Assembly (NCBI GenBank): GCA_011319805.1
Contig: SJRY01000113.1
Location: forward strand, 62,001-126,000
Direction of reading: 5' to 3'
Source of the DNA: Macrocybe gigantea
Taxonomy: Eukaryota > Basidiomycota > Agaricomycetes > Agaricales > Callistosporiaceae
Length of the DNA: 64,000 nt
Shown here in pieces: positions 46,858 through 60,938 of this stretch. Both the position numbers and the translations under genes were made by a program. The notes under the pieces were generated by a model. That model was given only the letters and a program-made list of their open reading frames with translations, did no database searches and was not told the DNA's origin. Every line of letters begins with the position of its first letter. Positions within the stretch are counted from its first letter, which is position 1.

Positions 46858-47186
46858 TATCTGTACTCCTGGAACTCTTGCAAAAACCGGGAAACGAGCC
46901 TGTTCTGGCGCGTCATCGGCGGTTTCTCTACAATGTTACCAGGTAAGGCGCAAACCTGATGGGAAGAAGAGGTCATAGCTTGTCCTTATGATCACCGTCT
47001 CTATATATTTGCTTACCTCGATCTCAAGCGAGGGACTGTTCCATTTGCTCAGGTCTCCCTGCTCTTATTTCCTCTTATATTCACCACATCTTGGTTTTCT
47101 GATTGCCTTGCTGCTGTCCAAGCCTTTGAAACACATTCATTTCACTCTTTCGCCTTGGTGTCATTATATCTCAACTCTACTAAACC

Positions 47187-49910
47187 ATGGCAGTGGTGGA
47201 CAATATGAATTTAACACCTAGAATCCAAATCGCCAATACTCGTCGCGGCCGCCCTAATCATTCACCGACCTCGTCTTTCTTTACAATGCCGATCTCACGA
47301 TCGCTACCGCAGTCCAGCTTTGCCTATCCGAGGGCGACATCGCCAAGGCGTTTCGACTTGAAAAACCAAACCTTGGCTCAACCTATGGCTTGCCTGCGAG
47401 CAAGGACATTGGCGAAAGCAAGCAAGAGATCTCCCATGTTATTCTAAAATTCGGAGGCACGTCCGTGGCAAAGTATCTCCCCACCATCGTGGACACTATT
47501 ACTCCGTATGTTATTGTGGCCCCCCTTGGCTGTATCCATATCCTTACTGCTTGCTGTTCTCACCAGATCCCTTCGTGATCAAACGCAAGTCCCCGTACTG
47601 GTGTGTTCGGCCCAGTCATATACGGTCAAAGAAGAAGGCACCACGCAGTGCCTATTAGCCGCCATAGACGCTGCATTGGCCCCGGCGTACCCGAAGCTTT
47701 CTTTGGGCATTACCGCCATTAAACCAATAACCCCACCTCCGACGCCACCGCAAGGCAGCTCCCCCCCAAAGCTGTCCCTTCCGTTATCTGGCTATTCGTC
47801 GCAACCTCCTACCACTGCGAGAGCCATTATATCGCAAGTCCTCGGCAGACACCTCATCGGCGCGCGCAAGGTCATTCTTGATCATCATCACGCTTTGTCT
47901 CTCAATGCGAGGCATGCCATAATGGAACACCTAGAGAAGGATCTGCGCGGCGACTGCGAACGTGTTGTCAAGTCGCTTCAAGCTGTGGAGGTGAGTTTCC
48001 TTTCCAGTTTTTTTTCTACAAATTTTATCTACTTGGCATAATATCGTCTTTGCCTCTGATTCTCGAACCCGACTCCTTCGGGAGGCTTTCCCTATTCTAT
48101 GTCCTATTCTTGAAATGTCCCGACCATTTGGCGTTTTATTCACATGATCGCAAGGAGGCGGGTTTGGGCCGATGTGAGAATGCAGATCTCGCAAGATTCT
48201 TAACACATTCTGGCTTCATCCTTTCGCAATCTGCCCCTTGCCGCATCGATCAGTGACAAAATTTCGTTTCCTTTTGGCTTCGAGTTTATGGCTTTTGGCG
48301 TTGGTCAGGCACAGCCCAATGCTCGAGCTATTTCAGTGCCATTTCTTATTTTATCAGTCTTTCACAAATTGCCAATTTTAGATCTTAACGATTTTTTTCT
48401 TTTTCCTGTTTTTCCAATCATCAGAACGAGGTTGAATACTTACTATTTCTTTTTTTTCAACAGACACTAGGAGAAATAACTCCTCGCATTCGCGATGCTG
48501 TGATATCGGTTGGGGAGTTAATGGCGTGCCGGACCGTCGTCGCCGCTTTCCGTTCAAGGGTTCGTGACTGTGCAGTGTACCCCATTATTTGAATGCTGAG
48601 TGTTTCACAGAGCATTCCCGCAGTGCTTGTAAATCTCACGGATCTTGATCTTAAGCCGCTCAGCTCGGGCGGCCCTCGTTCTGGCCACGACAATCAGCAC
48701 TCGTCGAAAATAGATAAAGCATTCTTCGATCGCTTGGTTTCTACCATACGAGAACGTCTCCTTGCGTTTTCTTTGGATGATAGTGACGAGCGCCCAGTGC
48801 TGGTCGTTACTGGCTTTTTTGGCCCTCTTCCAGGATCATTGCTTGACACCATCGGGCGAGGCTACACGGATGTTTGCGCCGCTTTGTGTGCCAGAGCCCT
48901 CGATGCATCCGAATTGCAAATCTGGAAAGAGGTCAGTCGACCGAATTGTACAATGCGCCCGGTCAGGTTTTACATTCTATTTCGATCAGGTGGACGGAGT
49001 GTTCAGCGCAGATCCACGCAAAATCATCAAAGCGAAACTTTTGCCAGAGATATCGCGAAATGTGAGTTGCGTCTTGATTCTGATTCCACCAGAACCTTGG
49101 ACATGTTCTGATGGGCAACGCACGCAGCATGCAAAACTCCTGACGTCGTACGGATCCGAGGTCGTGCACCATCTTGCGATCGATCAAGCTACCCATCTCA
49201 ATATACCGATAGTTGTCAAAAACGTCGTCAAGCCCGCTAGCCCCGGCACGCGCATCGTGGCAACGCCGTCTCCGAGTGAAGAGTACCATGCGAGGGACGC
49301 GTCAGCCGACAAACCCGACCAGTACCCTTTCCCCGCTAAAAGCACTTCTCCCACTTTTGCCGTCACTCTTCTGAACGATCTTGAAATGGTTCACGTACAT
49401 TTTGATGAGTGGGGGCTCCCATCACAGACTCACCCTATCTCACGTGTCATGGACGTGCTCAGGGAGCACATGGGCGACGGGAGCTTTGACCTCGGTCTGG
49501 ATCTCGTCAACACTGCTCAGGGCGACATCTGTTTCATGATCAAGGGTCGCAATTCTCGCAGCGCGAAGTATGAAGCCGGTCTTCAAAAGGTGATTCAGAC
49601 TTTAGAATGCGACGCCACTGTACGTAATGTCTCCAAGTCCCCGACTCTTCCTCGGCTGACAATCGAGCCTCAAAATTTCGTCAAGGTCACGTCTTCGCCT
49701 GGGATGAGTTACCTTCAGGTCGTCTTCATGACACCTCATCGTCCTCACGCAGTCGCAGCCAAGACATTTGGGGCGCTTGCCGATGCAAAGATTGACATAA
49801 AAATGATCTCCCATGGACCAATGGAGTATGGTGTCGGTTGTATCATTTCCATTGCAGATGCAATGAGGGCAGCGGCGGTAGTGCATGATGCCCTGCTCAT
49901 GTTGGCATGA
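47187..49910 (+). CDS. Aspartate kinase, divergent paralogue
   Basis: Exons 47187-47241, 47313-47505, 47567-47990, 48464-48559, 48611-48931, 48990-49061 and 49128-49910 close in frame to 647 aa. Catalytic features: VILKFGGTSVAKY at the N-terminus of the kinase fold, VCSAQS...EGTT, RIRDAVISVGELM, VVTGFFGPLPGSLLDTIGRGYTD, and ELQIWKEVDGVFSADPRK. The enzyme makes aspartyl phosphate, the first step to homoserine, Met and Thr. Gln replaces the Arg usual in the SARS-type segment. The C-terminal regulatory part is unlike the usual ACT repeats: MISHGPMEYGVG stands where fungal enzymes have a MISQG...SEINIS-like segment. It is also long (canonical about 530 aa). The first two exons are the least certain. 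The 473-nt intron at 47991-48463 is exceptional for this window. It is probably a second, specialised copy rather than the housekeeping enzyme. Confidence 0.85.
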
Positions 49911-50184
49911 GTAACTCGAATAGAAGATCTTTTTACTCGTCGTGCGCACTCATCAATCAGACAAATTCTTCCAGTTTTGTTTTTTTTCCACATTTGTCAC
50001 CGCACAGCAGGCGTAAGATAGACTGTTGGAGACACTGTTACTTTGTAAAGGACCAAGTTTTTTTCCTTTTTTTTGTACAGATTTAATGTATTCATCGACT
50101 TGCCGTAATGACGATGCCTACTTATTCTCGACGATGATTGCGGATTTAATACAAAACACTTGTTCAAGGTGCACGTCACTGATC
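49911..50184. other. Short convergent intergenic, aspartokinase and zinc-finger gene
   Basis: About 270 bp between converging 3' ends, with T-rich tracts on the plus strand. No gene was seen. Confidence 0.5.
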
Positions 50185-51429
50185 CTAGTTAGGCATCGTA
50201 GTCAGATCAAATCCATCCCCACGACCGTTTTGGAGGCCCATCAGCAGTCGTGGGAGAACCTCAGCCAATGTCGTCCTTCGTACATCGCTTACGTGAGGGT
50301 TTGATGATGGGAACAGATGACGCTCAACATGCGACTGCCCAGGAGAACCGGTGCGCCTCAAGACTTCCTCCTGCAGACGTGGATTTTAAGCCATTGTTTT
50401 TACATGTTAAAATCACAAAAACTCACGATTGTTCCTACAAAGCAATTACTGACAGCATCTAGCATATCGTCGACCTGCCGCCGCGTGTAAATAGGCTTGT
50501 CTTTCATCCTCCGTCTTGGCCCGTTTATCTTGGACGGTGGCCCTTGGCGGGAAGACGAGTGCACGTAATGTTCAGAAAAATTGAATGTCGGTTGCGGAGA
50601 AAGTGAAGACCCGGAGCTCTGCAAAAATTCCGACATTCAGTCGCGATCATGAAGATGAGAAGGTTGTATTCACCGTGGAAGAAGCGGTGCTTGGTCTCGT
50701 AATTCCCGAGGTCACTTGTCCTTGTGACGGCGTTGGGCTTGGACTTGGGAAAGGGGATACTTCCGAGTGGGTAGACATGTCCGGCAGCGCCAAGGATGAC
50801 AGGAAGTCGGAGAATTGCTGGTCGTCTTGGAATTCGTGCATCCTGGGTGAGCCGATGGGAGAGAATGAGTCTGGGGCGGAGATGTCGTTGTGAGAAGCAG
50901 CCGTTGAGTTCATTCCCAGTGTAGTAGCATCGGGGAAATCGACCGCTCGAAAGGTGTGGCCCGTTGTATGCCATGAAGTCTCCCGGGGACAGTTGAGCAT
51001 GTGGTAATTTAGTTCGTCGCTGCGAATCTGATCCATTATTATGTGCGGACAAAATTGGCGTTTCGAACCCACCTCCTCGTGAATCCCCTTCCACAGGCAC
51101 GACATCTATGCTCGTGTTTTCGTGTATCTGTACAAGGCAACTGATATTCAGATTACATGAAAACAGGAGCGGAGATGCGACGTACGTATGGAATAATGCC
51201 GTCTGAGGTTGGACCTACGAGTGAACGGCGCTTCACATTTCGGACAATGATATGCGCCATCGTTCGGGTCGCGAGTGAGGCCATCAATGTTCATATCGTT
51301 TCCGTGGCCCATTTTGGGGAGAGACTGACGATTCGACTTAGAGACATGGTTGGAGTCGCCTTTATGAACTCCACGGCCGTGCCCAAAGACGGAAGGAAAA
51401 TCTACATCTTGCTTCCTATTCCAATACAA
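50185..51429 (-). CDS. C2H2-type zinc-finger transcription factor
   Basis: The first finger reads YHCPKCEAPFTRRSNLRRHY (about 51180-51240). The second is built across introns as CRACGRGFTR...DELNYHMLNC, a C2HC variant, followed by a Ser/Thr/Pro-rich region (FPSPSPTPSQGQ) and a C-terminal part RRQVDDMLDAVSNCFVGTI, EEVLRRTGSPGQ, LPRLLMGLQNGRG ending TMPN at 50185. The two tandem fingers and the long low-complexity tail suit a DNA-binding regulator in the nucleus. The start is uncertain: the in-frame ATG at 51312 (MGHGNDMN) is the best visible one, and an upstream exon is possible. It lies inside the aspartokinase/PLP-enzyme/P450 group and is the obvious candidate local regulator. Confidence 0.72.
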
Positions 51430-52864
51430 GGCCTAAGAACGGCAAGGCAGTGCCTCGGCCCTGAGTTCTTTTCTTTATTTCGTTAAGCTTATCCCCGTGT
51501 ATAGGTGTTCGGTTTACAATGCGATTCTGCTTGCGAAGATTTCTAGCGCCTTCACGATGACTTGCGGCCTAACCGGAGGTTCGCGATCTGATGTTATGGC
51601 GTATCAGATAGTCGATGTTCGAGGTACCCAAGAGAATGCCTAATTCTAAACTTGTCATCTGCAATCTGCAACCCCAGATTCGGCCATCCGAGTTTCAGCT
51701 GATCCAATCTAGGATCTTTCATGCTGGCCCGGTCGTCCAGAGCCCCCAGGCAAACGTCAATTTCAATACTCGGCCCCACCATGTGATGTTAAAATGGATG
51801 TGGGAGCCAAGTTATGGTACCGACTTCATAACCGAAGACCTTTCAATGCGTGGATGTCTCGAAACTTTGAGATGCAGAAACGAGTCAAGCAATAGGCCCC
51901 TTGAGCACAAGATGCTGATCAATGTCAACGCTTATGTGGTGTGGCGGTGATATCGGACGTGAAGGGAAGAACCGAGCCAAACCGAGTTGAGCTAGTCCAG
52001 GCTTTCCAACATCAGAACGAACGGCATTTTCAAACCGATCGGCAATTCCAAGGGATTGCATTGCAACAGCGCCGTGAACATGCTCTTGCTGGGTATTTCG
52101 CGTTTCTGCGGAAAGCATTCTCGTTCCCTCCGAGGTTCTCGACCAATTCGATTGTATGCGATCTTCAGAACGTTCATCAACACGCCAGCTGTAAAAAGCA
52201 GAGACGTTTCGTAAAGTGGGGATGACATACTCCATATCTGGCAATGACTTCACCACTGAGTCTGCGTGGCAAATACGGTCGGACGTGCCTTTCGTATAAT
52301 TTTCGGCGTAGGAGATCCGCTCTTGTGATTCAACATGTTTCGGCGGACGTCGGGCGCCCTAGACAATGGTTGAGATCTGAATATAAGGAGAGCACGGTGC
52401 GAGTAAGTTCCTCCTTGAGGAAAACGAGTCTTCAACGACAACGCCTCCTGGCTTCGCTACCGGTGATTCAATGCCCAGCATTTCCCAGTGATGTCGCCTG
52501 TATTGATCACGTCCATCTGAATGTATCTAAAGCAGGAGCGGAAGTATTTGTTGGCTTCCAGCAGCATACTAACAGTTAACCCGAATGTTAGCTTTCATTC
52601 TAATGCATCATTCAGAGGCGTTCTGAGGAAAAGGATGAGGACCGTCTAATACGAGAAGAAATCGATACGCAACGATAACGTGCGAGCCAGGTAGAAACGT
52701 GTGTAAGGATTGCAAGGGCACGTGGATGAAGGTGTCGTTAAATGTGACGTCTACATACATTGACATGTTGATGGAGTCTACATATTGTTGGACGTGTGCA
52801 AGTGAGACATGTGAGTTGTTTCCTTTGTTTTACAATTACGGGACTAATTATCTAGGGACAGCAG
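51430..52864. other. Intergenic 1.4 kb, no recognisable gene
   Basis: Open frames on both strands (51615-51950 +, 51885-52256 -, 52244-52579 +) show no family resemblance or convincing splice pattern. The left end would carry the promoter of the zinc-finger gene. Confidence 0.4.
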
Positions 52865-54726
<1,862 letters not shown>

Positions 54727-55281
54727 GACGAGAGAACTGATACGATTGGAAAGTTATGAGCTAACGTAGTGTTCGTCTTGCATTGCATCGTTATATAAGT
54801 CTGCCCGAGTTTTTTTACAACGCTCATCTACGCGCAATTGCTCGAAAGATCCGATTTCCGTTAACCGGAGTAGCAGGGCCGCCGGAGCGACAGAAGAATG
54901 AGCTCCAGCAACATTTACGACTCGGAGCAACCATGAGTAGAGAGCAGACGAACGTGGAGAGGCGAAAGCGCTACTCCTACCAGTTTGATGGCCGGCGTCT
55001 ACGGAGGTCCCGGCAACTGCCGACAAACTGGGCATCGAATTTGGCGAGTCCATGTTCCCCTTCAGGACCTCAGGCTTGAGCAACTCCGCAAAATTTGTGT
55101 CAAGCGTTTGTATCGCTCGGTCTTGAAGACGCAAAGTCTGGAGCATCATACGCAGTTATGCTATGCTGCTCTTCGCTGTCTATAATGCATCTGCTCCAAG
55201 TCAACGAAGGCGGATATACCTGGCAGACATGGCAATTATAAAATCACGACGGCTCGTTGTTGGAGCCGCCATTGCAACGAC
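54727..55281. promoter_or_regulatory. Divergent promoter, PLP enzyme and P450-1
   Basis: About 555 bp shared by the two start codons. TATATAA at 54791-54797 serves the PLP enzyme (65 bp from its ATG) and TATAAAA at 55237-55243 serves P450-1 (45 bp from its ATG). TTGCTC or its complement occurs at 54838, 54925 and 55078, more than the about 0.3 expected by chance. Confidence 0.5.
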
Positions 55282-57164
55282 ATGAACGCCTTTGAACAGT
55301 TCATTCACTGGGCTCCTCAAGCTCTGACGGCCACGGCGGTCGCCCTCTGTGTTACGATTCCCATCCTTGCTTGGGTCTCCAAACCAGAAAAAGTTCCCGA
55401 TCTACCAGGACCGCGAGGCTGGCCAATTGTCGGCAGCTGGTTCCAACGCGGTTCAGATCCAGCGGAGACCTTCCGCCAGTGGAGCAAAATCTACGGTCCC
55501 GTCTTTAGAGTCCGCCTCGGAAACAAATACATCGTCGTGATCAATTCAGCAGATGCAGGAGACGAGTTGCTGGGAAGCTCGGCGTATGCATCAACATTCC
55601 AATCGCGACCTGTCGTAAGTGTCGAAGGAACTATGTTTGAACTTGTCGTTTAACCAGACCCAGTCAACACTTTTACCCGTCTCCTGGATCAAGCGTCGAG
55701 GAGGACGATCACCATCGGCTCTTCGCCTTATGATGACGGTTTGAAGGGAAAGCGCCGTCTCGCTATCGCGTCAGTGAGTCCGGCTGCTATCAAAAAGTGA
55801 GTTCACATTTCCGTGGGGAGATCCATTTGCCTTACGATGCGCGTCTGCAACAGCTATGAAAGTATCATGAACGAATCCACACAAAGCTTCGTCCGAGACC
55901 TCTATGAAGCTTCAAAGCAAAACAGCATTGTTGACCCTTGGCCTATTTTCTTCCGTAATTCTCAAGCTCTCGCTATCTCCACATACCTCGGCGCACCGAT
56001 CAAGGAAACGGCTCACGTTTTCGACGACATACCGCGTCCGATGAAGCGCCTTGCACAGTAAGTGGCCGGCTGGTATTCGTCTGGCTCTATTTTTGAACAT
56101 ATGATATGCAAGGATTCGGAATATACATGGTCGCCTTCGGGATTACCTTCCTTTCCTTCGTATTTTCCCTGATCTCGGCATGTTTCCGGAAGCGGTAGAA
56201 GTGGCCAAGTATCGCAACAACAAACTTAAGCAGTTGCTGACACTTGCATGGCGAAATTTGCGGACGGAACGCAAGGCCTTGCGGTGCCGTGACCATGATG
56301 CAGAACCACAAGGCGGAACTGACCGAAGACGACTTCACCAGCGTCTCAAACTCCATGGTTTCGTCCGGCTGTGGTGAGTGATTGAACCAAGGTGAATGGG
56401 CAGAATGGTGAATAGATCCAAACAGAATCGCATTTGCCGAACACTTTGCTGTGGTCTCTTGGCGTGTTGGCCGCTAACAAAGACATTCAAGACAAGTGCT
56501 ATCAAGCCATTCTTCGACGGGAGACGCTCGATGCTTCGGTCGACGCCGAGAAAGATCATGACGACTACCTTATGGCGTTTGTGAAGGAAGGTGGACGCTA
56601 TTTCACGACCTTCCGACTCTCCCTGGCTCGCGAGACCATCGGTAGGGACTGCGTCTGGCAAGGCCATTACATCCCAGAAGGCACGACCGTCTGGTCCAAC
56701 TCTCACGCCATGAATAGAGGTGTGCATTGGCGCTATTTCTGAGAAGAGTTCGAGTGACGACTAATTGATATCGATCATCTCAGACGAAACTCGCTTCCAA
56801 CTGCCAGACAAGTTCATTCCAGAGCGATACATGAGCGGTGTCGAGGCTGAGCGCTCCATGCCTCATTACGGGTTTGGTGTCGGTCGCAGGTGTGTCATCT
56901 GTAATCGGTGACCGAGGATTTTCTGACGCCGATTTCGACAGAATGTGCCCCGCCACCAGCCTCGTGCACAAGGAGACATACATCATCTTCAGTACGATTC
57001 TCACGTACTTTACCGTTGATCTTGTGGAAGGAGAGCGCGAGTTTGACCCTATCAAAGGGTGCAACAGCGGTTACGACTTCAACCATGGGCCCAAAAGCTA
57101 CAAAATCGAATTAAACGTCCGGGACCAGAAGAAGCTAGACGCGTTTTTGGGCCTTACAGCTTGA
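55282..57164 (+). CDS. Cytochrome P450 monooxygenase (P450-1), internal frame disruption
   Basis: N-terminal membrane anchor (ALTATAVALCVTIPILAWVS), then VPDLPGPRGWPIVGSWFQRG, IYGPVFRVRLGNKY, the K-helix EGGR within FVKEGGRYFTTFRLSLAR, PEGTTVWSNSHAMNR, PERYMSG and the haem-binding FGVGRRMCPA split by an intron near 56890. ER membrane monooxygenase needing a reductase partner; substrate unknown. In the exon 56180-56375 the frame moves twice: AEVAKYRN-type sequence in one frame, DGTQGLA in the next, and AVTMMQNHKAELTEDDF...SNSMVSSGC in the third. This suggests two 1-base losses. P450-2 is intact in the same region (KLTYLLERSRRLYEEGTP). Possibly a decaying copy, or sequence error. Confidence 0.82.
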
Positions 57165-57294
57165 GCGCACGATGAACGACCCATCCGCGATGGCCTCATG
57201 GTATATAGAACTCCATATGTAAATCGATATCAGCATTATCATTCCAAATCAAACGCTGTTCATATTCATGGGTGGTTGACAACTTCACGTGACG
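57165..57294. other. Short intergenic, P450-1 to F-box gene
   Basis: About 130 bp; the F-box promoter must overlap the P450-1 terminator. No motif was recognised. Confidence 0.4.
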
Positions 57295-58985
57295 ATGGCA
57301 TTGTGGAGGCGGTCCATTGGCTTTCTCCTCCGAGTCTTGCCCTCTCCCACATCTGCTCAGCAAGATTCAAGGACTGAAATGTCCCTTTCTCCCTCCTTCG
57401 GCGATGGTCTCGCTGCTTTTCTAGCGTCTAATGAAGCACCACCAGATATCCTGGAGGAAAATCTGCGCATACAACTGCTTGATGCTCGGAACTTATTGAA
57501 CGGCGTCAACGACCGGATTTCTCGGACAAGAGTGGCTTTAGCTGACCTCCTGGACAAGCGCGATTCTCTGAACGACAGTATATTTCGATACAAGGCCATT
57601 CTCGCCGCACACAAAAGACTGCCCTTCGAAATGCTTGAGGAAATTTTTTCCTACTGCGTTACAGAGCCTACTGCATTTCCACCGAAAAAGCGCGACTGCC
57701 CATGGGTCCTGACGCGGGTTTGCTCTAGGTGGCGAGCCATCGTTCTTCAATGTCCGAGACTCTGGAACAACGTCTTCATCGACTTTGATACCCATCCACT
57801 TTCGCGCCATATCCGGCTTGCAAGACTCGCGAAGACCTATCTCAGTTTTGGCTCTGCCATCTCGCTCTACATCCATGTGAATCCATATCAGTTCCTAGAC
57901 GCCGAGCTTCGTGATCTGATACCTAATTTGATCACGACCAACGCAACGAGGTTGAAGAGCCTCGTCTTGGAGCGTCCTGAGAAGATACCATCGTTCTTCT
58001 TCCTACCCCCTGCTAATTTTCGAAACTTGGAATCGTTGACCGTGCTCTTTTCCCAGGGGTTTGCTATCGGTCAATTAGCCCATAAGGGTACCCTGTGAAC
58101 AAGAACGGAACGACGGTCTTTAATTGGACACCGAAGCTTCGTACCGTTACAATTAAGGCGTGCGGCGTTGATCTCCGGCTCAAAATATTTCGTTTACCCT
58201 GGCGACAACTCACCGAACTAAATCTGCTGGATGCTGTAGTTCCATTCGCCACAGGTCATCAATTGTTAAAAACCTGTGTCAACCTGGTTGTCTGTCGAAT
58301 GTGCATCCCGCCGAATCCTAGGTCGCTGCAAGGGCATTTAGGAATGATCGTTCTGCAGCACCTCACGGATTTTCAAATTATAGCCCAGCGCAAAGGAAAT
58401 TATGGCCAGTTCCTTACGCATCTAGTCATGCCTTGTCTGCGTCGCTTCGAAATTATCTCAAGAGACGATGCAAAGTGGGTTCCGCAACACATGGCCGCCG
58501 TCCTGCTGTATTCCAAATGCTCTCTAGAGTCCCTCACCTGTGTCAATTTGTCTGTGCCTTACATCCTTCCCATTCTCTGTGTGCAACCGCAAATTCAAGA
58601 ACTCGCGCTACTCGGAGTTCCCATCAACTATCCTGTTCTGGATGTTTTCGTCAGAGTACGAGTGGCTACGAAGCTAGAATTGCTTGCTATCACCACTTCG
58701 AACTTTGACTTCGTGATTCACATGCTTTGCCGTCATCGGACAGTCCTCAATGCTTCTTTAGATAGCCACAAGACGCTCAAGTCTGTCACTATCGTCTGCA
58801 CAGAAAAGTGCCGAAAGACCGAGAAGGGCTGGCGAGCTATGGAATTTCTACGGCGTGAAGGTCTCAAAGTCACGGTCAAGAACCACGCTGGTCAAGTGCT
58901 CGAACCTTCGATGACTGGCAGAACGATTCTCCTAGTTCATGACATTTTATTTGTTGTTGATCTAAGTATCATGCTTCATATGTAG
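57295..58985 (+). CDS. F-box protein with LRR-like C-terminus, one apparent frameshift
   Basis: Unlike most genes here it is essentially intronless. After the ATG at 57295 (a later ATG at 57379, MSLSPSF, is an alternative start) comes a heptad-rich segment (VNDRISRTRVALADLLDKRDSL), then the F-box-like RLPFEMLEEIFSYC and CSRWRAIVLQCPRLWNNV, typical of the large Agaricomycete F-box family, followed by leucine-rich segments. The first frame ends with QLAHKG then a stop at 58097. The protein continues one base out of frame from about 58095 (NKNGTTVFNWTPKLRTV) to 58985, with clear LRR-like content (LTELNLLDAV; LESLTCVNLSVPYILPIL). Either a frameshift or a very short intron. It lies between two converging P450 genes, 26 bp from the P450-2 stop. 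Confidence 0.75.
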
Positions 58986-59010
58986 CGACCTACGGGACCT
59001 CTTTCTGCCC

Positions 59011-60889
59011 CTAAAGTTCTGCCTTCAAGTACGCTTGCAATTTGTCCTGGTCCCGTATCGACGAGGACAGTCGGAATGGTTTAGGGGCTTGGTTGAATTC
59101 CAAACCGTCGGCGCATCCCCTGATGGCGTGAAACTCGCGCTCGCCTTCATTTATATCAAGCTCAAAGTTGAGCAAGACATGTTTGAGGACGGTGTAGATC
59201 TCTTTATGGACAAGGTTCATAGCAGGGCAGTTTCTTGTGGCGAATGGTCAACGATTCGTTTTGGACATCACTGAAGCATGGGCATTACCTGCGGCCAACA
59301 CCAAAACCATAATGAGGCATCGAACGTTCAGCTTCAGGACCGCTAATATAGCGCTCGGGCATGAATTTATCCGGCATCGAGAAATGAGATTCATCTAAAG
59401 AAAGCGTGACGTGCAACTAGGTCTGGTGGAGTTGATCATGCTCGTACCTCGGTTCATGGCGTGAGTATTATACCAGACAGTCGTACCCTCGGGGATGAAG
59501 TGACCTCTCCAGACGAGATCCTGACCAATGGTTTCCCGCGCAAGAGCCATCCTGAATGTCGTGACATATCGGCCGATTTCTTTGATGAATGCCAGGAGAT
59601 AATTGTCTTTAGCGAATTCGACGCCTTCACCCAAAGCGTCTTGTCGAAGGATAGCCTCGTAGCATTTCTTCTGAATATCCTTGTAGGCCGCCAAAATGCC
59701 AATGGCCCACAAAAGAGTGTTTGGCATGTGTGCATCTGAATACATGCGTCAACCCAAAGGAATGATCGCTGAAGGGGAAACCTACCTAGTCCAGAGGATA
59801 CCATCGAGTTTATGACACTTGTGAGCGATTCATCCGAAAGACCAGTCTTGTTTTCCTTCAGGATCGAGATGGCAGCGCACGATATCGGAGTTCCCTCCTC
59901 ATAAAGACGGCGGCTCCGTTCGAGAAGATAGGTGAGCTTGCCGTTACGATACTTCGCAACGGCGACCGCCTCCCTGAACATGCGGCTATTAGGTAGCACA
60001 CGAAGGAAAGGGAAGAAGTCCCGCCAGTGACCGTGGATGTTCCGAATTCTGAAAGGTGTTTTTAAAAGACGTTCGTCAAAGATGTGACCGCTCCGCTTAC
60101 TGGCCAAGACGTTTCATCGGGTACGGGATATCCTTCAAAAGTTCGGCGGCTTCATTCACAGACGCACCGCAGAGAACAGTAATTGCAAGGACGGATGCTC
60201 CATCGAAGAATACGGGCCATGGATCAATGGAGCCACCGTCTGCTTGCTTATACGCTTCATCCAGACGCCGGACGAAGTACTGGGCAGCGCGTTCTATGAT
60301 GTTTTCATACCTAATAACATTGAACAGCTTGTAACTCGGATAAAAAAGAGTTTTCTCACGATTTGCTTGCAGCTGGACTGACCGAAGCGATGGACAAACG
60401 ACGCTTCCCTTTCAGCAAGTCATCATATGGCGACGTTCCGAGTGTAATGGCCTTTTTCGATGCTATACCAAGCATTTTTCCTAGAGTATGGGGCTGGAAA
60501 TACGTGAGCAGACTGTCGTAGGAAAGCATAAAGAAGCAAAGGCCCACCATTGGGCGAGATTGGAAGATCGCTCCATACTTGGCGCTGCCCAGGAGTTCAT
60601 CTCCCGCCTCTGCACTGTTGATGATCACGACCCATTTGTTCCCCAGACGCATCCTAAAGACGGGTCCATAGATTTTGCTCCATTTGTGGTAAGTATCGGC
60701 TGGGTCGGAACCGCGTTGAAAGATGCTGCCAACAATAGGCCATCCTCTGGGACCAGGGAGGTCGGGGGTCTTGTCAGGCGACGTAGACCAGGCAAGGATG
60801 GCAAATAGGCCGGCTGCGACAGTGACAGCGATGGTCGTAGGAGACTGAAAGTCTATCCAACTAGCGAGCGTCTCTGTTATGCTGGACAT
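59011..60889 (-). CDS. Cytochrome P450 monooxygenase (P450-2), intact
   Basis: The start at 60889 gives MSSITETLASWIDFQ, then anchor IAVTVAAGLFAILAW, TPDLPGPRGWPIVGSIFQRG, IYGPVFRMRLGNKWVV, MFREAVAVAKYRNGKL, SDESLTSVINSMVSSGL, HMPNTLLWAIGILAAYKDIQ, the ExxR helix KEIGRYVTTFRMALAR, PEGTTVWYNTHAMNR, PERYISGPEAERSMPHY and haem loop FGVGRRNCPA, ending YLKAEL. It is the clear paralogue of P450-1, facing it tail to tail. Both carry CPA where the common P450 signature has CxG. ER-bound monooxygenase, substrate unknown. A TATA box and three helically phased TTGCTC elements lie upstream. Confidence 0.9.
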
Positions 60890-60931
60890 GGCGAATCGAG
60901 GGTTGACGACTGACGACACTTTCTCCAAGTC

Positions 60932-60938
60932 TTATATA
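60932..60938 (-). promoter_or_regulatory. TATA box of P450-2
   Basis: TATATAA on the minus strand about 43 bp upstream of the ATG at 60889. Confidence 0.45.

Larger units (their letters stand above)
46249..47186. promoter_or_regulatory. Divergent promoter between MFS and aspartokinase genes, TTGCTC-rich
   Basis: Seven plus-strand copies of TTGCTC start at 46488, 46527, 46635, 46641, 46752, 46771 and 47045. Chance expectation for both strands of 938 bp is about 0.5. Two groups contain near-helical spacing (see 46752 and 46832). A TATATAT element near 47002 probably serves the aspartokinase. Confidence 0.55.
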
